Positions 42,225 through 52,670 of a DNA stretch of 64,000 nt are shown one piece after another. The first letter of the stretch is position 1. Each line of letters starts with the position of its first letter. Source of the DNA: Diploptera punctata (Eukaryota > Arthropoda > Insecta > Blattodea > Blaberidae); NCBI GenBank assembly GCA_030220185.1, contig JASPKZ010007798.1, forward strand, positions 186,001 through 250,000. Reading direction: 5' to 3'. The position numbers were made by a program, and so were the translations under genes. A model generated the notes under the pieces. That model did not search any database. It saw only the letters and a program-made list of their open reading frames with translations, and was not told the origin of the DNA.

Positions 42225-42555
42225 ATACATAGCAATTCTGCCCAAGGGCAAGTCTTTCACTGCAATCATAGCATTTTCATACTATGCTTTCCAGCTTTAC
42301 TAAGGAATTATAGATGTGGTAGCTTCCCGTTGCTTTCCACACCAGTGAAAGATGATGATGATGATGATAATGATAAAGGTAATGATGATGGCCAGATGAT
42401 TTTTGGGGACCATTGGGCCCTAAGCTTTCTGACATTTGTCATACAGGTGAAGTAAAACCCCGAAAAAACCTCACCCAGGAGTCTGTCCCGACCAGGAATC
42501 AAACCCGAGCCCACTGCGTGACAAGGCAGCACACTACCTCGAGACCACAGCGGTG
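42225..42555 (-). mobile_element. SINE family B
   Basis: The minus strand starts CCACCGCTGTGGTCTCGAGG and contains CGGGTTTGATTCCTGGTC (B box). It passes through GAGGTTTTTTCGGGGTTTTA and (CAT)n and ends at TGCAGTGAAAGACTTGCCC. Confidence 0.85.
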
Positions 42556-42834
42556 GACGTTAAAATAGTGTTCAATTTTTTTTTTAAAGTTTGAGATTAA
42601 AATTACAGCTTAATTTATGTTAACAAAAGAATATTTTCTTGTGTATTGATAAAGAAATTACTTGGATTAGATATTTATTAGGAAAGTTCCTTGAATCTAG
42701 TCCTAGAGAGGATACAAAATATGAGGTGGGCTGTAAAATCGGATTCATTTTCATGTTCCTCATTGATACTCAAATTCCCTAATGCTGCAAGTACAGTTAT
42801 CTAGGCCTACAATCAACATTTTTTTAATGCCCCA

Positions 42835-43205
42835 GTTTTGTCCTTTTGGATATTTCTGGTGTTCTCTCCTGGCATTGGCATAATTGTAACTCAATTCTAA
42901 GGTTGAGGCGCCTGGAAGGCGGGGTTATGTTGCCCTTATGATGTGATGGGTGATGATGATAGTGTTGTGCCAGGAGAGTCCTTAATTCTAAGCTTAATCT
43001 AAGATGAATATGAATGATGATGATTGCAATGGCCATATGTTGTTCGAGGACCGTTTGGACCTTAAAGTTTCCTGACATTTGTCTTAAAGGTGAGGAAAAA
43101 TCCTGATAAAAACCTTACCCAGGAAACTATCCCAACTGGGGATCGAACCCAGGCCCACTGCATGACAAGGCAGCGTGCTAATATCAAGGCCACAGCGGTG
43201 GACAC
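42835..43205 (-). mobile_element. SINE family B, degenerate
   Basis: The same head (CCACCGCTGTGGCCTTGAT ... GGGTTCGATCCCCAGTTGG) and middle. The 3' part is replaced by rearranged (ATC)n-rich sequence. Confidence 0.7.
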
Positions 43206-43271
43206 AATCAAAATTATTATTTCATCTATAAATTACAAATTACAATATTTACCAGTGTTTTCTTAACTTAC

Positions 43272-43460
43272 TTCACATCTTCAGGTGTCTGTGTTTTTGA
43301 AATTTCTGTGGTCAATTTTTGATCTCCAGTTTTCAATTCTTGAGCGGCACGAACATTTCTTTCAGGTGATTTTGTTGTACTTAATGCTTCAGATTGTGTT
43401 GATGGTGGAATATTTGAGTTTTCTTCTCCAGATTCAGATTCAGAAGATTCAGCTTCTCTC
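43272..43460 (-). CDS. Gene 2, exon 4 (repeat-type exon)
   Basis: 189 nt, from CAG|GAGAGAAGC to GTGAA|GTAAGT. It reads (K/R)REAESSESESGEENSN, TTKSPERNVRAAQELKTGDQ, KTQTPEDVK. Both ends are in the same phase. It is clearly related to exon 3 (STTKSPERxxRAAQExKTG) and more distantly to exon 2, so it arose by exon duplication. Highly acidic and Ser/Thr-rich with no Cys; probably an extended, perhaps glycosylated or phosphorylated, secreted segment. Confidence 0.75.
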
Positions 43461-43554
43461 CTGACATTGAATATTAATATTAACATTAATCAAATTTAAA
43501 CTTCAATTTTGAACAAAGTCATTATGAGTATTGACGATTTTTATTATTGAAGGT

Positions 43555-43775
43555 TAAATTATATTTGAAGAGAAAAATGTTCGCCTAGACCGAGACTCGA
43601 ACCCGGGACCCTTGGCTTTCCAGGCCAAGTGTTCTACCAACTGAGCTATCGAGGCGTCTGATCGCAACTTGCCTCAGTAGCTCAGTTGGTAGAGCACTTG
43701 GAAAGCCAAGGGTCCCGGGTTCGAGTCTCAGTCTAGGCAAAAATTTTTCTCTTCAAATATAATTGTGAGTATTAC
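43555..43775. repeat. Inverted pair of tRNA-like sequences
   Basis: The minus-strand copy (about 43,655-43,580) and plus-strand copy (43,671-43,740) face each other across a short spacer, both embedded in AAATTTTTCTCTTCAAATAT arms. Each has TAGCTCAGTTGGTAGAGCAC (A box) and GGGTCCCGGGTTCGAG (B box). The plus copy lacks part of the anticodon loop and the acceptor arm is mismatched, so neither is a functional tRNA gene. Confidence 0.75.
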
Positions 43776-43839
43776 TTGTGCTATATCCTGTATAATATTA
43801 ATTCTGGAAAAAATTTTAGATTGGTTTCCATCATATATT

Positions 43840-44205
43840 TTCTAAGTTCTACAGATTAACAGTACACATGCACAAATGTTTATAGAATTAATGCTAGATG
43901 GAACCACATATCTGTGAAGTTCCACAAAAAGTTTATAGAGTTGTTGTTAGATGGCACTACATAGCTTCAAATCACAATAAATTTCCAAACGTTTATTAGA
44001 AATGGATGTATACTTTCTTCTTCCTATCTTAACAAAATTAATTGCATGCACATGATTTAATAAACTGTAAACTATCTTGTGTATACTAACTTGTCCAATC
44101 AGAATCTAACAAAATGAAGTTTCTTTCTTGAAATATGGTGTCGTATTAATTGCGAATGTTGGTGACACCGATTTCACTGGCATCTTGTAGAAGTTACATT
44201 AAGCA
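43840..44205. repeat. Copy of the 27.9-30.2 kb repeat module
   Basis: TTCTAAGTTCTACAGATTAA, AGTACACATGCACAAATG and AATAAACTGTAAACTA correspond in order to the modules near 28,140-28,400. Confidence 0.5.
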
Positions 44206-44332
44206 TTCGTGCATACAGATAGATAGCATTAACATTTCAATGGTTACATGGGGGTCACCTGTTCCGTAGTCTTTTAATAAATTTTGAATGAATTAAATTA
44301 TTGAGACCGTATCCATGAAAAGATTTATATAC

Positions 44333-45030
44333 AAGGGTTTTTTTTTTAGTTTTGGCAACAATAGTGTGGAATCCAAATAAAACTAGGGTTGACAATTCTG
44401 TTTATTGCACATGTAATTTCAGTGCCTCCCCTCCGTCTGAGCATATGGATTCACCTCTCCCCTCCTCATGTAACAATGAGCCCAAAGTTATCAGTTTAGA
44501 TCTAGGCATCGCAGTATAACGTAGTACAAGTTTTCAAAGCAGGAGCAGAGAATCTGGTTGAAGATTGAATGTTTAGAGGCAGAAACGCACTACAGTGTCA
44601 TCAAGGATTGCGAGAGGCTTGTGGTGCAGATACATTGCAGTACTGAACAGTGGCAAGGTGGGTACAAGCCTTTAGAGGACACGAAAATGTGTCACATGTG
44701 CCTAGGGGCAGTGTCTGATTTGTTCAATCGCTGGGGTTGGGAGGTGCTCTATCAGCCTCCATACTCTCCAGTCCCTGTGACTTCGACCTCATTCCTAAAC
44801 TCAAGGAAGAGATTCAGAACAGTGGACGACAGTCTGAGTGCAGTTAATCAGTCTCTACGCACCATCCAGAGATTAGGCAGTGCCGATGGCATTGAACGGC
44901 TACCACATCGCTGGGAATACATTGTACGCAATGCTGGTGACTACACCGAAGGCCTCTAAAACTTACAACCATGTATGTATGCTATGTATCCAGAAAATAA
45001 ATAGTTGCCAAAATTAAAGAAACAACCCAT
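44333..45030 (+). mobile_element. mariner element with internal deletion
   Basis: Inverted ends AGGGTTTTTTTTTTAGTTTT (then GGCAAC) and GTTGCCAAAATTAAAGAAAC are flanked by TA-rich target sequence. About 700 bp remain of an expected 1.3 kb. Confidence 0.8.
44558..44959 (+). pseudogene. mariner transposase, deleted
   Basis: A fused reading. The C-terminal third keeps RWGWEVLYQPPYSPVPVTSTS, damaged at the third catalytic position, and the family ending LRTIQRLGSADGIERLPHRW, NAGDYTEGL. The N-terminal part is short and the first two catalytic Asp regions are deleted. Confidence 0.8.
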
Positions 45031-45384
45031 ATATTTTTTCAAATATATTTTTTTCAGAAATATATATATATCTATAGTGAACATTCTGTTTGAAATTTTG
45101 AGAGGCCAGGATGAGAGGTTGCATTACAATGAGTGTCCTCGTTTGTATGTATTCACTCATATAATACATGGCAACAAGAAAGAGTGTGTCTGCATTGCCT
45201 ACTGGAAGTCAGCAGTGCCATCTTTTGAGCAAATCTACAAGCATCAATAGCATCATATTATAAGCCTAGACATTTTCATCTAATAAAAGCTGGAATGAAT
45301 ATTGAGATTATTTTGTTAGTATTTTGATAAAATGTTACAGACAGGGAGGTAGGACAGAGAGACCTGACCTCCCCTGAAAGACCA

Positions 45385-45386
<2 letters not shown>

Positions 45387-45418
<32 letters not shown>
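45387..45418. repeat. (TA)n microsatellite
   Basis: Uninterrupted TA run within gene 2 intron DNA. Confidence 0.95.
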
Positions 45419-45422
<4 letters not shown>

Positions 45423-45489
45423 GTGTATCTGTTAATGTTCTAGTGGGCCCAATTTTTTTTTTTTTGCTACCTAACTAATTATATCCATC

Positions 45490-45797
45490 CATAGTAATTT
45501 TGCCCATGGGCAGGTCTTTCACTGCAATCATAGCATTTTCATGCTATGCTTTGCAGCTTTACTAGGGAATTATAGGTGTGATAGCTTCTCATTGCTTTCC
45601 ACACCGGTGAAGAATGATGATGATAATGATAAAGATGATGATGATGACAGATGGTTTTTGGGGACTGTTGGGTCCTAAGCTTCCTGATATTTGTCTTACA
45701 ATTGAGGAAAAACCCCAAAAAAACCTCACCCAGGAGCCTGTCCCAACCGGGAATCGAACCCGGGCCAACTGCATGACAAGATAGCATGCTACCTCGA
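45490..45797 (-). mobile_element. SINE family B
   Basis: The minus strand has TCGAGGTAGCATGCTATC, CCCGGGTTCGATTCCCGG (B box), (ATC)n and the 3' body TGCAGTGAAAGACCTGCCC. Confidence 0.8.
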
Positions 45798-46139
45798 CTA
45801 ATTATATAACAGTCAATTAAGAAAACTATGATTGAGTTGTTAAGCAACAAAATTGGACCATTAGAAATGGGGTTAATCTGAAGTGAAAATTTAAAAATAG
45901 CTACTTCGAGTTTTTTTTTTCTGAATTAATAGTAGTAAGTTATTCTTAAAAGTTCAGTGAAATAGGATCTTCAGGAGTAGCAGTTTACCTGAAATCCAAA
46001 ATTTAAAAACTGGTGTAGTGAATGCCATTTATTTTTTGCAATGAAACCTGGTATGAATAAGACAAATAAGATCAAGTTTATGATTTTATTATTAATTTAA
46101 CACTTCTCATAGAAGGATAAATTATATTTGAAGAGAAAA

Positions 46140-46220
46140 ATTTTCGCCTAGACCGGGACTCGAACCCGGGACCCTTGGCTTTCCGGGCCAAGTGCTCTAC
46201 CAACTGAGCTACCGAGGCGA
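46140..46220 (-). pseudogene. tRNA-like sequence
   Basis: The minus strand reads GCCTCGGTAGCTCAGTTGGT, AGAGCACTTGGCCCGGAAAG, CCAAGGGTCCCGGGTTCGAG, TCCCGGTCTAGGC. The D, anticodon and T arms can be drawn, with anticodon loop CCGGAAA. The acceptor arm does not pair fully (GCCTCGG against TCTAGGC), so it is classed as a tRNA-derived repeat. Confidence 0.65.
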
Positions 46221-46721
46221 GTTACGATCTAGACGCAAATTTTTCTCTCATGTACGTTGTAATTCCCTCGCGCCAAATGCTTGAAACCATAGCTTCTATC
46301 TTTGCAAATGGCGGCTTCTTAGTTAGGAAGACATTTATTGGGAATTTAACACTACTTTATAGCCAGTAGGGCTTCTATTGACGATTTTATTATTAATTTA
46401 ACACTTCTCATAGAAGGATAAATTATATTTGAAGAGAAAAATTTTCGCCTAGACCGGGACTCGAACCTGGGACCCTTGGCTTTCCGGGCCAAGTGCTCTA
46501 CCAACTATAATCAAATATAATTTATCCTTCTATGAGAAGTGTTAAATTAATAATAAAATCGTCAATAGAAGCCCTACTGGCTATAAAGTAGTGTTAAATT
46601 CCCAATAAATGTCTTCTTAACTAAGAAGCCGCCATTTGCAAAGATAGAAGCTATGGTTTCAAGCATTTGGCACGAGGGAATTACAACGTACATGAGAGAA
46701 AAATTTGCGTCTAGATCGTAA

Positions 46722-46800
46722 CTCGCCTCGGTAGCTCAGTTGGTAGAGCACTTGGCCCAGAAAGCCAAGGGTTCCGGGTTCGAGTCCCGGTCTAGGCGAA
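46722..46800 (+). pseudogene. tRNA-like sequence
   Basis: The mirror copy on the right arm, with the same boxes and the same acceptor mismatch. The anticodon-loop variant is CCAGAAA. Confidence 0.65.
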
Positions 46801-47221
46801 AATTTTTCTCTTCAAATATAAGATCAAGTTTGTTAATCAGCAAAATTTGACCATTATGAATAAGAGCTAACCTGAAAGTTGAAATTTTAGTTGGAACATT
46901 TTTAATGCTCTAGTGGTCACAATTTTTGTTTTCTCACATTTACAATTTTAATATAAAAAGAAAGATTATGAATTTCAACATGTAATTTCTTTTTTCTAAT
47001 GACGTGTAAGAAATTTTATAAATGTGAATTCCTCAGGAATTTGCTTAGTTTAAGCAGCTCCTGCAAGATGAACTTTTTTTTGTGCTATTTTGTTTGATGG
47101 ATCAGATGTATTTAGTTTTAATTTATAATTAGTTGAGTATAGAATTCTAATTGTTTTAAAGTGAATGACACCTATCCCTCCATGCAACTATCACATTATT
47201 GATTATCAAAACATAGATGTT

Positions 47222-47545
47222 ATCATGTCCACCACTGTGGTCTCGAGGTAGCGTGCTGCCTTGTCACGCAGCGGGCCCGGGTCCGATCCCTGGTTGGGGC
47301 AGTTTTTCTGGTGAGGTTTTATCAGGATTTTACCTCACCTGTAAGACAAATGTCAGGAAAACTTTAAGGCCCAAATGGTCCCCGAAATCATATGGCCATC
47401 ATCATCATCCTTCACCGGTGTGGAAAGCAATGGGAAGCTACCACACCTACAATTCCCTAGTAATGCTGCAAGCATAGCATGAAAATGCTATGATTGCAGT
47501 GAAGGACCTGCCTTCAGGCAGAATTACTATGGAAGGATGGATGTT
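47222..47545 (+). mobile_element. SINE family B, near full-length
   Basis: CCACCACTGTGGTCTCGAGG head, GGGTCCGATCCCTGGTTGG (B box), GAGGTTTTATCAGGATTTTA, CCATCATCATCATCCTTCAC, ending near TTCAGGCAGAATTACTATGG. Confidence 0.85.
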
Positions 47546-47576
47546 ATTATGATTTCCATCTTAGATAACTTACTTC

Positions 47577-47768
47577 ACTTCTTCAGGTTTTTTAATTTCT
47601 GATGTTTCAGTGGTAGGTTTCGTAGGGATTGTTTGTTGTCCAGTTTTTTCCTCCTGAGCAGCACGAGCTTCTCTTTCAGGTGACTTTGTTGTACTTACAT
47701 CTCCGGACTCTGTTGTAGATGCAAGTTTTGTCTTATCTTCTGTGTCAGACAATAATTGTGCTTCTCTC
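47577..47768 (-). CDS. Gene 2, exon 3 (repeat-type exon)
   Basis: 192 nt, CAG|GAGAGAAGC to GTGAA|GTAAGT, same phase at both ends. It reads REAQLLSDTEDKTKLAST, STTKSPEREARAAQEEKTGQ, PTKPTTETSEIKKPEEVK. Most similar to exon 4. The RREA start is conserved and encodes a basic residue pair at the exon joint (VK|REA), a possible proprotein-convertase-like site. This is an inference. Confidence 0.75.
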
Positions 47769-47879
47769 CTGAAATTGTTTATTTTATTAGCAAACAAATT
47801 ATAATGGAATCAGGTGTACCTTTGCAAAAATTCATTATGTATAAAATAAAACAATTTACCTGAGTTGTAATTCTGTATA

Positions 47880-48053
47880 AGTGATAAAATAAGACAAGAA
47901 ACATACCCAAATTGATACCAATGTGTGTTTTGCCTCTACTAGTGTATTTACTTTGATGTGATCACCCTGATGATGCCCTGTTCAAGGGCAAAATATGTGT
48001 CGGGATAAATTTGGGTATATTTCTTGTTTTGTTTTATCACTTTTACAGGTATC
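47880..48053. mobile_element. Small TIR element (MITE)
   Basis: GTGATAAAATAAGACAAGAA and ATTTCTTGTTTTGTTTTATC form inverted ends together with the inner CATACCCAAATT/AATTTGGGTATA. About 170 bp, no coding. Confidence 0.6.
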
Positions 48054-48059
48054 TGTGGT

Positions 48060-48720
48060 TTTAATTGGACGGATTTGCATCCCAGATTGATTGCTGATTA
48101 TTTTTAGTGGAATTATTATTAAAGTAATTTTTTTTTTATTTTATAAACAAATTTTATTGAACCACTTTGAATAAAAGTATTATACCTTTAAAACTGAACT
48201 GTATTGAACATTGCTTTGAATGTGGGGATGAATGTATTTAAAAACTATTTGAAGTTTATTGTATATGTGTATATGTATGTGTTCACATTTAACATTTTTA
48301 CTTTATTTAATTAGTATATACAAAACCAAGGAAAACTTTTAATAGTGAGTGGAGAACATATTTTTAATTAAAAAAAAAGTTTAAGTTTCAAATTAAACAT
48401 GCTCTTTCAAAAACTGGGAAACTATGACCATCTTGTTATTTTTTCTTTATCTTCATATACTCAATAAATGGAATGAAAAGCAAACCCATATTCCCCTATA
48501 AATTGTAAATGTCAAAATTCATAGATTACAAAATGTATATTTTGCAAGTCTGTCTTAGGTTCTGATTCAAACATCATTAAAATAGGCACAGTGAGCAAAT
48601 ATGTTATTATATCAATAACATACCAGCAACTGAAGAGAAAAAATTGTAACCTAGCTGGAATCTGAATCTAAGATTTCCAGCTTCACACACTCTATTTAGG
48701 CATAACTCCTGGATCCAGTC
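48060..48720. other. No recognised feature
   Basis: AT-rich gene 2 intron sequence. Confidence 0.4.
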
Positions 48721-48734
48721 AAAATTTCTCTCTC

Positions 48735-48869
48735 TTTAATCTCCAAGTATCCCACTTTAAATATTTAGGATGTGACATCAGCTATGGGTATGATAAAGAT
48801 ATTGAACACAAAACACATCACTTTCAAGCTATTTGTGGTACAATAAATAGAACATTGAATAATAAAGCC
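48735..48869 (+). mobile_element. LINE fragment (RTE-type), part 1
   Basis: Reads FKYLGCDISYGYDKDIEHKT, HHFQAICGTINRTLNNKA. This is the region after the RT domain and it runs into a SINE-A insertion at 48,870. Confidence 0.7.
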
Positions 48870-49218
48870 GATTCCGATTGAGGGTCTTTCCACTTTTTCA
48901 GCGGTTGCCCATTTACCAGCCGGCTGCCGGCCCTTCACATCCACATGTGTCAATCACAGAGGTAGATGATCAACAGCCAGTGTAGGGGTGACATGTGGTT
49001 AGCATGTCGAGTCCCCCAGCCGTTATAGCTGGTTCCTCAACCTGGAGCCGCTACTTATTGTAGCTACCCAATTGCCTCACAATGCTGGGTGGGCACCGGT
49101 CCCATACTGGCCGAAATACCATGAGAAAATTTCTTCCCCCATGGAGACTCGAACCAGCGCAAGTCCCGTAGCTCTGCGCCAAGGCTTCCTACCTTAACCG
49201 CTCGGCTACGGCGCGGGA
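48870..49218 (-). mobile_element. SINE family A, nested in LINE
   Basis: The minus strand has CGCCGTAGCCGAGCGGTTAA (A box) and GGTTCGAGTCTCCATGGG (B box). It is flanked by an 11-bp duplication ATAATAAAGCC (ending 48,869; repeated from about 49,219). This is the best head copy of the family. Confidence 0.9.
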
Positions 49219-49620
49219 CATAATAAAGCCCATAAACAAACAAAATTAAAACTTTATAAAATAATGGCTGTCCCTGTCCTTTTGTATGGGAGTGAATCTT
49301 GTATTACCACTACCAAACAAGAAAGTAAAATCCAAGCAGCCGAGATGAAATTTTTAAGAAGAGTACAAGGCTGCACTAGAATGGACCAGATAAGAAACGA
49401 GGATATCCGTGAAGAACTGCAGATCTACTCCATAAAAGAAAGGATATTTAACAACAAGATACAGTGGAAAGAACATGTAGAAAGAATGGAAGAAAGAAGA
49501 TTACCAAATAAAATCTTCCATTATTTTCCAAGAGGAAGAAGAGATGTCGGACGTCCTCGGAAGAGATGGTCTTAGATCTATTAGTGAAGATGGAACAGGC
49601 AACTCTTGCCTAAACCAGGA
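49219..49620 (+). mobile_element. LINE fragment (RTE-type), part 2
   Basis: Resumes with KLYKIMAVPVLLYGSESCIT, RRVQGCTRMDQIRNEDIREE, NNKIQWKEHVERMEERRLPN and GRRDVGRPRKRWS, the C-terminal endonuclease-like tail shared with 4,690-4,720 and 54,600-54,960. Confidence 0.8.
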
Positions 49621-49624
49621 AGAA

Positions 49625-50210
49625 GAAGTGTCCCATAAATATGAAGTTGGGATTAAGTGCAATTTTTTCTCCAGTTGTGTTGGCTATGACTAACAGATAG
49701 CTAGTCTCAAAGCATTTATTCCCAAACATAACAATACTTATAAATCAGCAAGATGATGAAAATGGGGAGACATTTATGAACTCTATAAAAATATAAAAAT
49801 GGGAAAGGATTGTCAGGAGGTGGTTGATTTATTTTGATTTATAACTGGACATCATTGTCTAGCTAGTCATCTTCTCCAAATTAAAATCTCCCATATGTTT
49901 ACCTCATTGATAACTAAAGAGAATAATAATGAATTACACATAATGACTATTAACAAACTAAACCCCAAAAAATAACATGTTGGACATATGGTATATTTGT
50001 ACTTGGAATCCAGAAGGAAAATGACAATAATGTTCAATCCTGTCATTGGATAATAAATAAATAAATAAATACAGCACATAATGTGTAAGAATATTTATAC
50101 ACATAGAATATTAATTAACTATTTACCTTATCAGAACATAAAGACTACAACGCAAAGAGATGTAATTAATATTTCAAGAGGTATATTTAAACATTGAGAA
50201 CATATAAAGT
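49625..50210. other. No recognised feature
   Basis: AT-rich intron DNA; an (AATA)n run at 50,051-50,068. Confidence 0.4.
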
Positions 50211-50214
50211 TTTT

Positions 50215-50345
50215 TTGAGTCTAGAGATATCTTACCTCAATTAGTCTACTAAAGCTGACGATGGTATAGAAGAATATATCGCAACATGTTCGAGAAAAAA
50301 TCAACTAAATTGAGGTAAGATATCTCTAGACTCAAAAAAACTTGA
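50215..50345. mobile_element. Palindromic PLE-terminus element (HH3)
   Basis: Left end TTTTTTTGAGTCTAGAGATA and right end TATCTCTAGACTCAAAAAAA are exact mirrors, with TTACCTCAATT / AATTGAGGTAAGAT inside. The core is a single HH3 hammerhead motif, so the element is scarcely longer than the ribozyme plus its two ends. Confidence 0.75.
50250..50300 (+). ncRNA. Hammerhead-like motif, HH3
   Basis: CTGACGA (50,255-50,261), unpaired T, GGTATA ... TATATC (helix II, with one G·U), GCAACATGTTC. The GAAA box has become GCAA, so activity is unlikely. Helix III ACAUGU is self-complementary. Confidence 0.45.
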
Positions 50346-50399
50346 TAAAAAGAACCTCAAAATATTACTTCTGAAAATAAATAATAGTGACATATGCCG

Positions 50400-50645
50400 A
50401 AAAAGTAAACCACCTCCCTAGAAGAACAGCAGTAGCTCACTTCAGATTAGAAGTGGGCCATGACTGTCTGGATGACCACCTTCATAGAATGGGGATTGCC
50501 CATAGAACTATGTGTGGAGAGAATGTTCTCCTAAGCAAGGAACACTTGCTGTACTGCAGGTGACTAGATCCCGAGAAAAAGGACAGGAAAGACATTGCAA
50601 GACTTTATTGAAAAGCAAGAGAACTAATGGTGTAAACCAAGCTCC
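50400..50645 (+). mobile_element. LINE C-terminal fragment (RNase-H-type LINE)
   Basis: The reading VNHLPRRTAVAHFRLEVGHD, CLDDHLHRMGIAHRTMC and KEHLLYC resembles the post-RNase-H zinc-binding end of Jockey/R1-like LINEs. Stops follow. Confidence 0.55.
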
Positions 50646-50649
50646 AGCC

Positions 50650-50922
50650 ATTTGAAAACAACAACAGCCCTACTGGCTATAAAGTAGTGTTAAATTCCCA
50701 ATAAATGTCTTCTTAACTAAGAAGCCGCAATTTGCAAAGATAGAAGCTAAGGTTTCAAGCATTTGGCACGAGGGAATTACAACGTACATAAGAGAAAAAT
50801 TTGCGCCTAGATCGTAACTCACCTCGGTAGCTCAGTTGGTAGAGCACTTGGCCCAGAAAGTCAAGGGTCCCGGGTTCGAGTCCCGGTCTAGGTGAAAATT
50901 TTTCTCTTCAAATATAACAGAG
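50650..50922 (+). repeat. tRNA-like repeat unit (single copy)
   Basis: The same unit as the arms at 46,512-46,822: CCCTACTGGCTATAAAGTAG ... TTTCAAGCATTTGGCACGAG, then the tRNA-like block and TTTTTCTCTTCAAATATAA. It shows the unit also exists alone, with the tRNA-like part at its 3' end. Confidence 0.8.
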
Positions 50923-51027
50923 GTATATTCAATTATAAAAATGATTATATAAAGTGACTGATCTTTTTTAATGAAATTCACAGGACATCATATATTAAAG
51001 AACATTGAGGTATGTATTTTAACTTAC

Positions 51028-51162
51028 TTCACTTCTCCAATTTGTGGGGTAGGTTTTGTAGAGGTTGTTTGATCATCTAATTTTTCTTCATTAAACTTTG
51101 TCTCAGATGAAGTCAAATCCTCTTGAGAATCAGAATCCGATTCAGATGATTGAGCATATCTC
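51028..51162 (-). CDS. Gene 2, exon 2
   Basis: 135 nt, ACAG|GAGATATGC to GTGAA|GTAAGT, same phase as exons 3 and 4. Reads (R)RYAQSSESDSDSQEDLT, NEEKLDDQTTSTKPTPQIGE, VK. Acidic and Ser-rich; the DSDSQED run is a typical casein-kinase-type phosphorylation context. Confidence 0.75.
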
Positions 51163-51169
51163 CTGTAAA

Positions 51170-51890
51170 TTGTTATGAAATTATTTTTATCAATTTTTCT
51201 TTTATATTATTTTATATGAGGGCTATCTCCCATGGAAAAATGGGACCATCTTTAAACTAATACAGTACATTATTTGTGTGCTGAAACAAGCATTCACGTA
51301 ATAGCATTTTGGAGTGTTTTGATATGCAAGTTGTGGGGCTGAAAAATTTGCAAAATTCATTTATGATTTCCTGGTATTTATGTATCCATGTTAGATGCCT
51401 CTATGAAATGTTCATGTCAGATATGTTGACATAGTTTCAGAACATATATGTTCAATTCAGCATAAGCACAAATTGTTGCTTATCACTTATACCAAACAAG
51501 ATGAAAAATGGTTTCGTAATATTTGTATAGTAATGTAAAATGTAATATGTGTATTATTTATTTTTTGTTTTCTTAAGATAATAAAATATTTATAAGTCTA
51601 TAGCATAAAGAGGAGACATTTGAAAACCCATGTTAACACAGCTAAAAGGTCATACTGTATGTCTAAGAACACCAACAGGATATTACTCTGCAATAAGTCA
51701 CCAGAGACCATGATTCCATGTATCAAAACACTCAGCCATCATCTCTGAACAACACTACAACATTTGACAGTAGATTTCTGTTCCATTCTGTATATTTATG
51801 TATTTCTCAATTTGATATTTTATGTAATATGTTGGAATATTTGTCAATTATACAAGGTGTAAATTAATTAAACTGTAGAAATTTACCTGG
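51170..51890. other. No recognised feature
   Basis: AT-rich gene 2 intron sequence. Confidence 0.4.
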
Positions 51891-51904
51891 ATATAGAGAG
51901 GTAA

Positions 51905-52213
51905 AAAAGTAAAGTAAAGTGTTCCCACTACAGGCGTCAGGACGCCCTTGGGGTAGTAGGATGTTAAGGCTCCCACTTTTTCTAGACAATTGGCACTTGA
52001 TGTCAGCCGGGTTGTCAGCCCTGCGTGACGGCCGTTTTTACCCCAGAACAAGTGTCTGGTACTGATTTTCGTTAGAGGCTGATTCGACCCCAGGGCCAAG
52101 GTTCCAAAAGAAGGTTTGGGTCAGTTTAAAAATCCTGACCCCCACTGGGACTTGAACCCTCAACCTTCTGGTTTGTAGCGCAGTGCCTTAACCACTACGC
52201 TACGGCGTCCCCC
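51905..52213 (-). mobile_element. SINE family E (tRNA-derived)
   Basis: The minus strand starts GACGCCGTAGCGTAGTGGTT, with A box AGCGTAGTGGTTAAGGC and B box GGGTTCAAGTCCCAGTGGG. It runs through GGGTCGAATCAGCCTCTAAC to ACTTTACTTTACT. Only one copy here. Confidence 0.75.
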
Positions 52214-52524
52214 CAGATATAGAGAGGTTGCAGATATACAATTTGAAATAGGGAACCAAAGGACTCGGACAAGATTTGAGTAATCTGTTGTTTAAAGTTG
52301 TTCACCAGTACTCATAATCCATTATTAAAAATATTTGTTGGATGAAATATAACTATTAATAACTGATTAACCATAGTTCTAAAATCCAGTTTATAGAATC
52401 TTTAAAATTGCTCATAAATAATGAGTAATTAAAAAAAATTGAACATTTTATTGTTCAGTTTAAACTTATTAGGAAGTAACACTATGAAGTTAGTTAATGA
52501 TAGAGTTAGATATAGCACCTCATC

Positions 52525-52670
52525 TCACATTGAACTTTTATAGGAAAAAATCACTATGAGGTGAAGTGGTTCTTCTGATCGACATAACATCAGTCAGTTC
52601 CAAGGCTTCAAAACCATAGTCTACGTAGAAGACTGGATATGAGTTCAGGTATGAAGCATTTAATTTAATC
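52525..52670. repeat. Degenerate HH2 PLE terminus
   Basis: TATAGGAAAAAATCACTATG, GATCGACATAACATCAGTC and GTAGAAGACTGGATATGAG appear in the same order as at 17,240-17,395, but the hammerhead core is destroyed. Confidence 0.6.

Larger units (their letters stand above)
46082..46825. repeat. Large inverted and tandem repeat with tRNA-like ends
   Basis: A unit of about 306 bases (TTAACACTTCTCATAGAAGG, tRNA-like sequence, then CATTTGCAAAGATAGAAGC reversed) starts at 46,082. It repeats partially at 46,388 and then reappears inverted from 46,512 to 46,822. The tRNA-like part has CGGTAGCTCAGTTGGTAGAG and CCGGGTTCGAGTCCCGGTCT. Unlike SINEs, its tRNA-like block lies at the downstream end of the unit, near the arm tips. 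Confidence 0.8.

Noticed and set aside
42824..43078. An additional exon of gene 2 between 43,272 and 40,361
   Set aside because: The sequence CTCTCCTGGCATTG looks like an acceptor, but the reading belongs to a degenerate SINE family B and does not continue in phase.
43580..43740. Two functional tRNA genes facing each other
   Set aside because: A and B boxes are good, but the acceptor arms do not pair, one copy lacks part of the anticodon loop, and the same sequences recur inside dispersed repeats with shared flanks.
3299..45418. CRISPR-like or regulatory arrays in TA runs
   Set aside because: Simple dinucleotide microsatellites without spacers.
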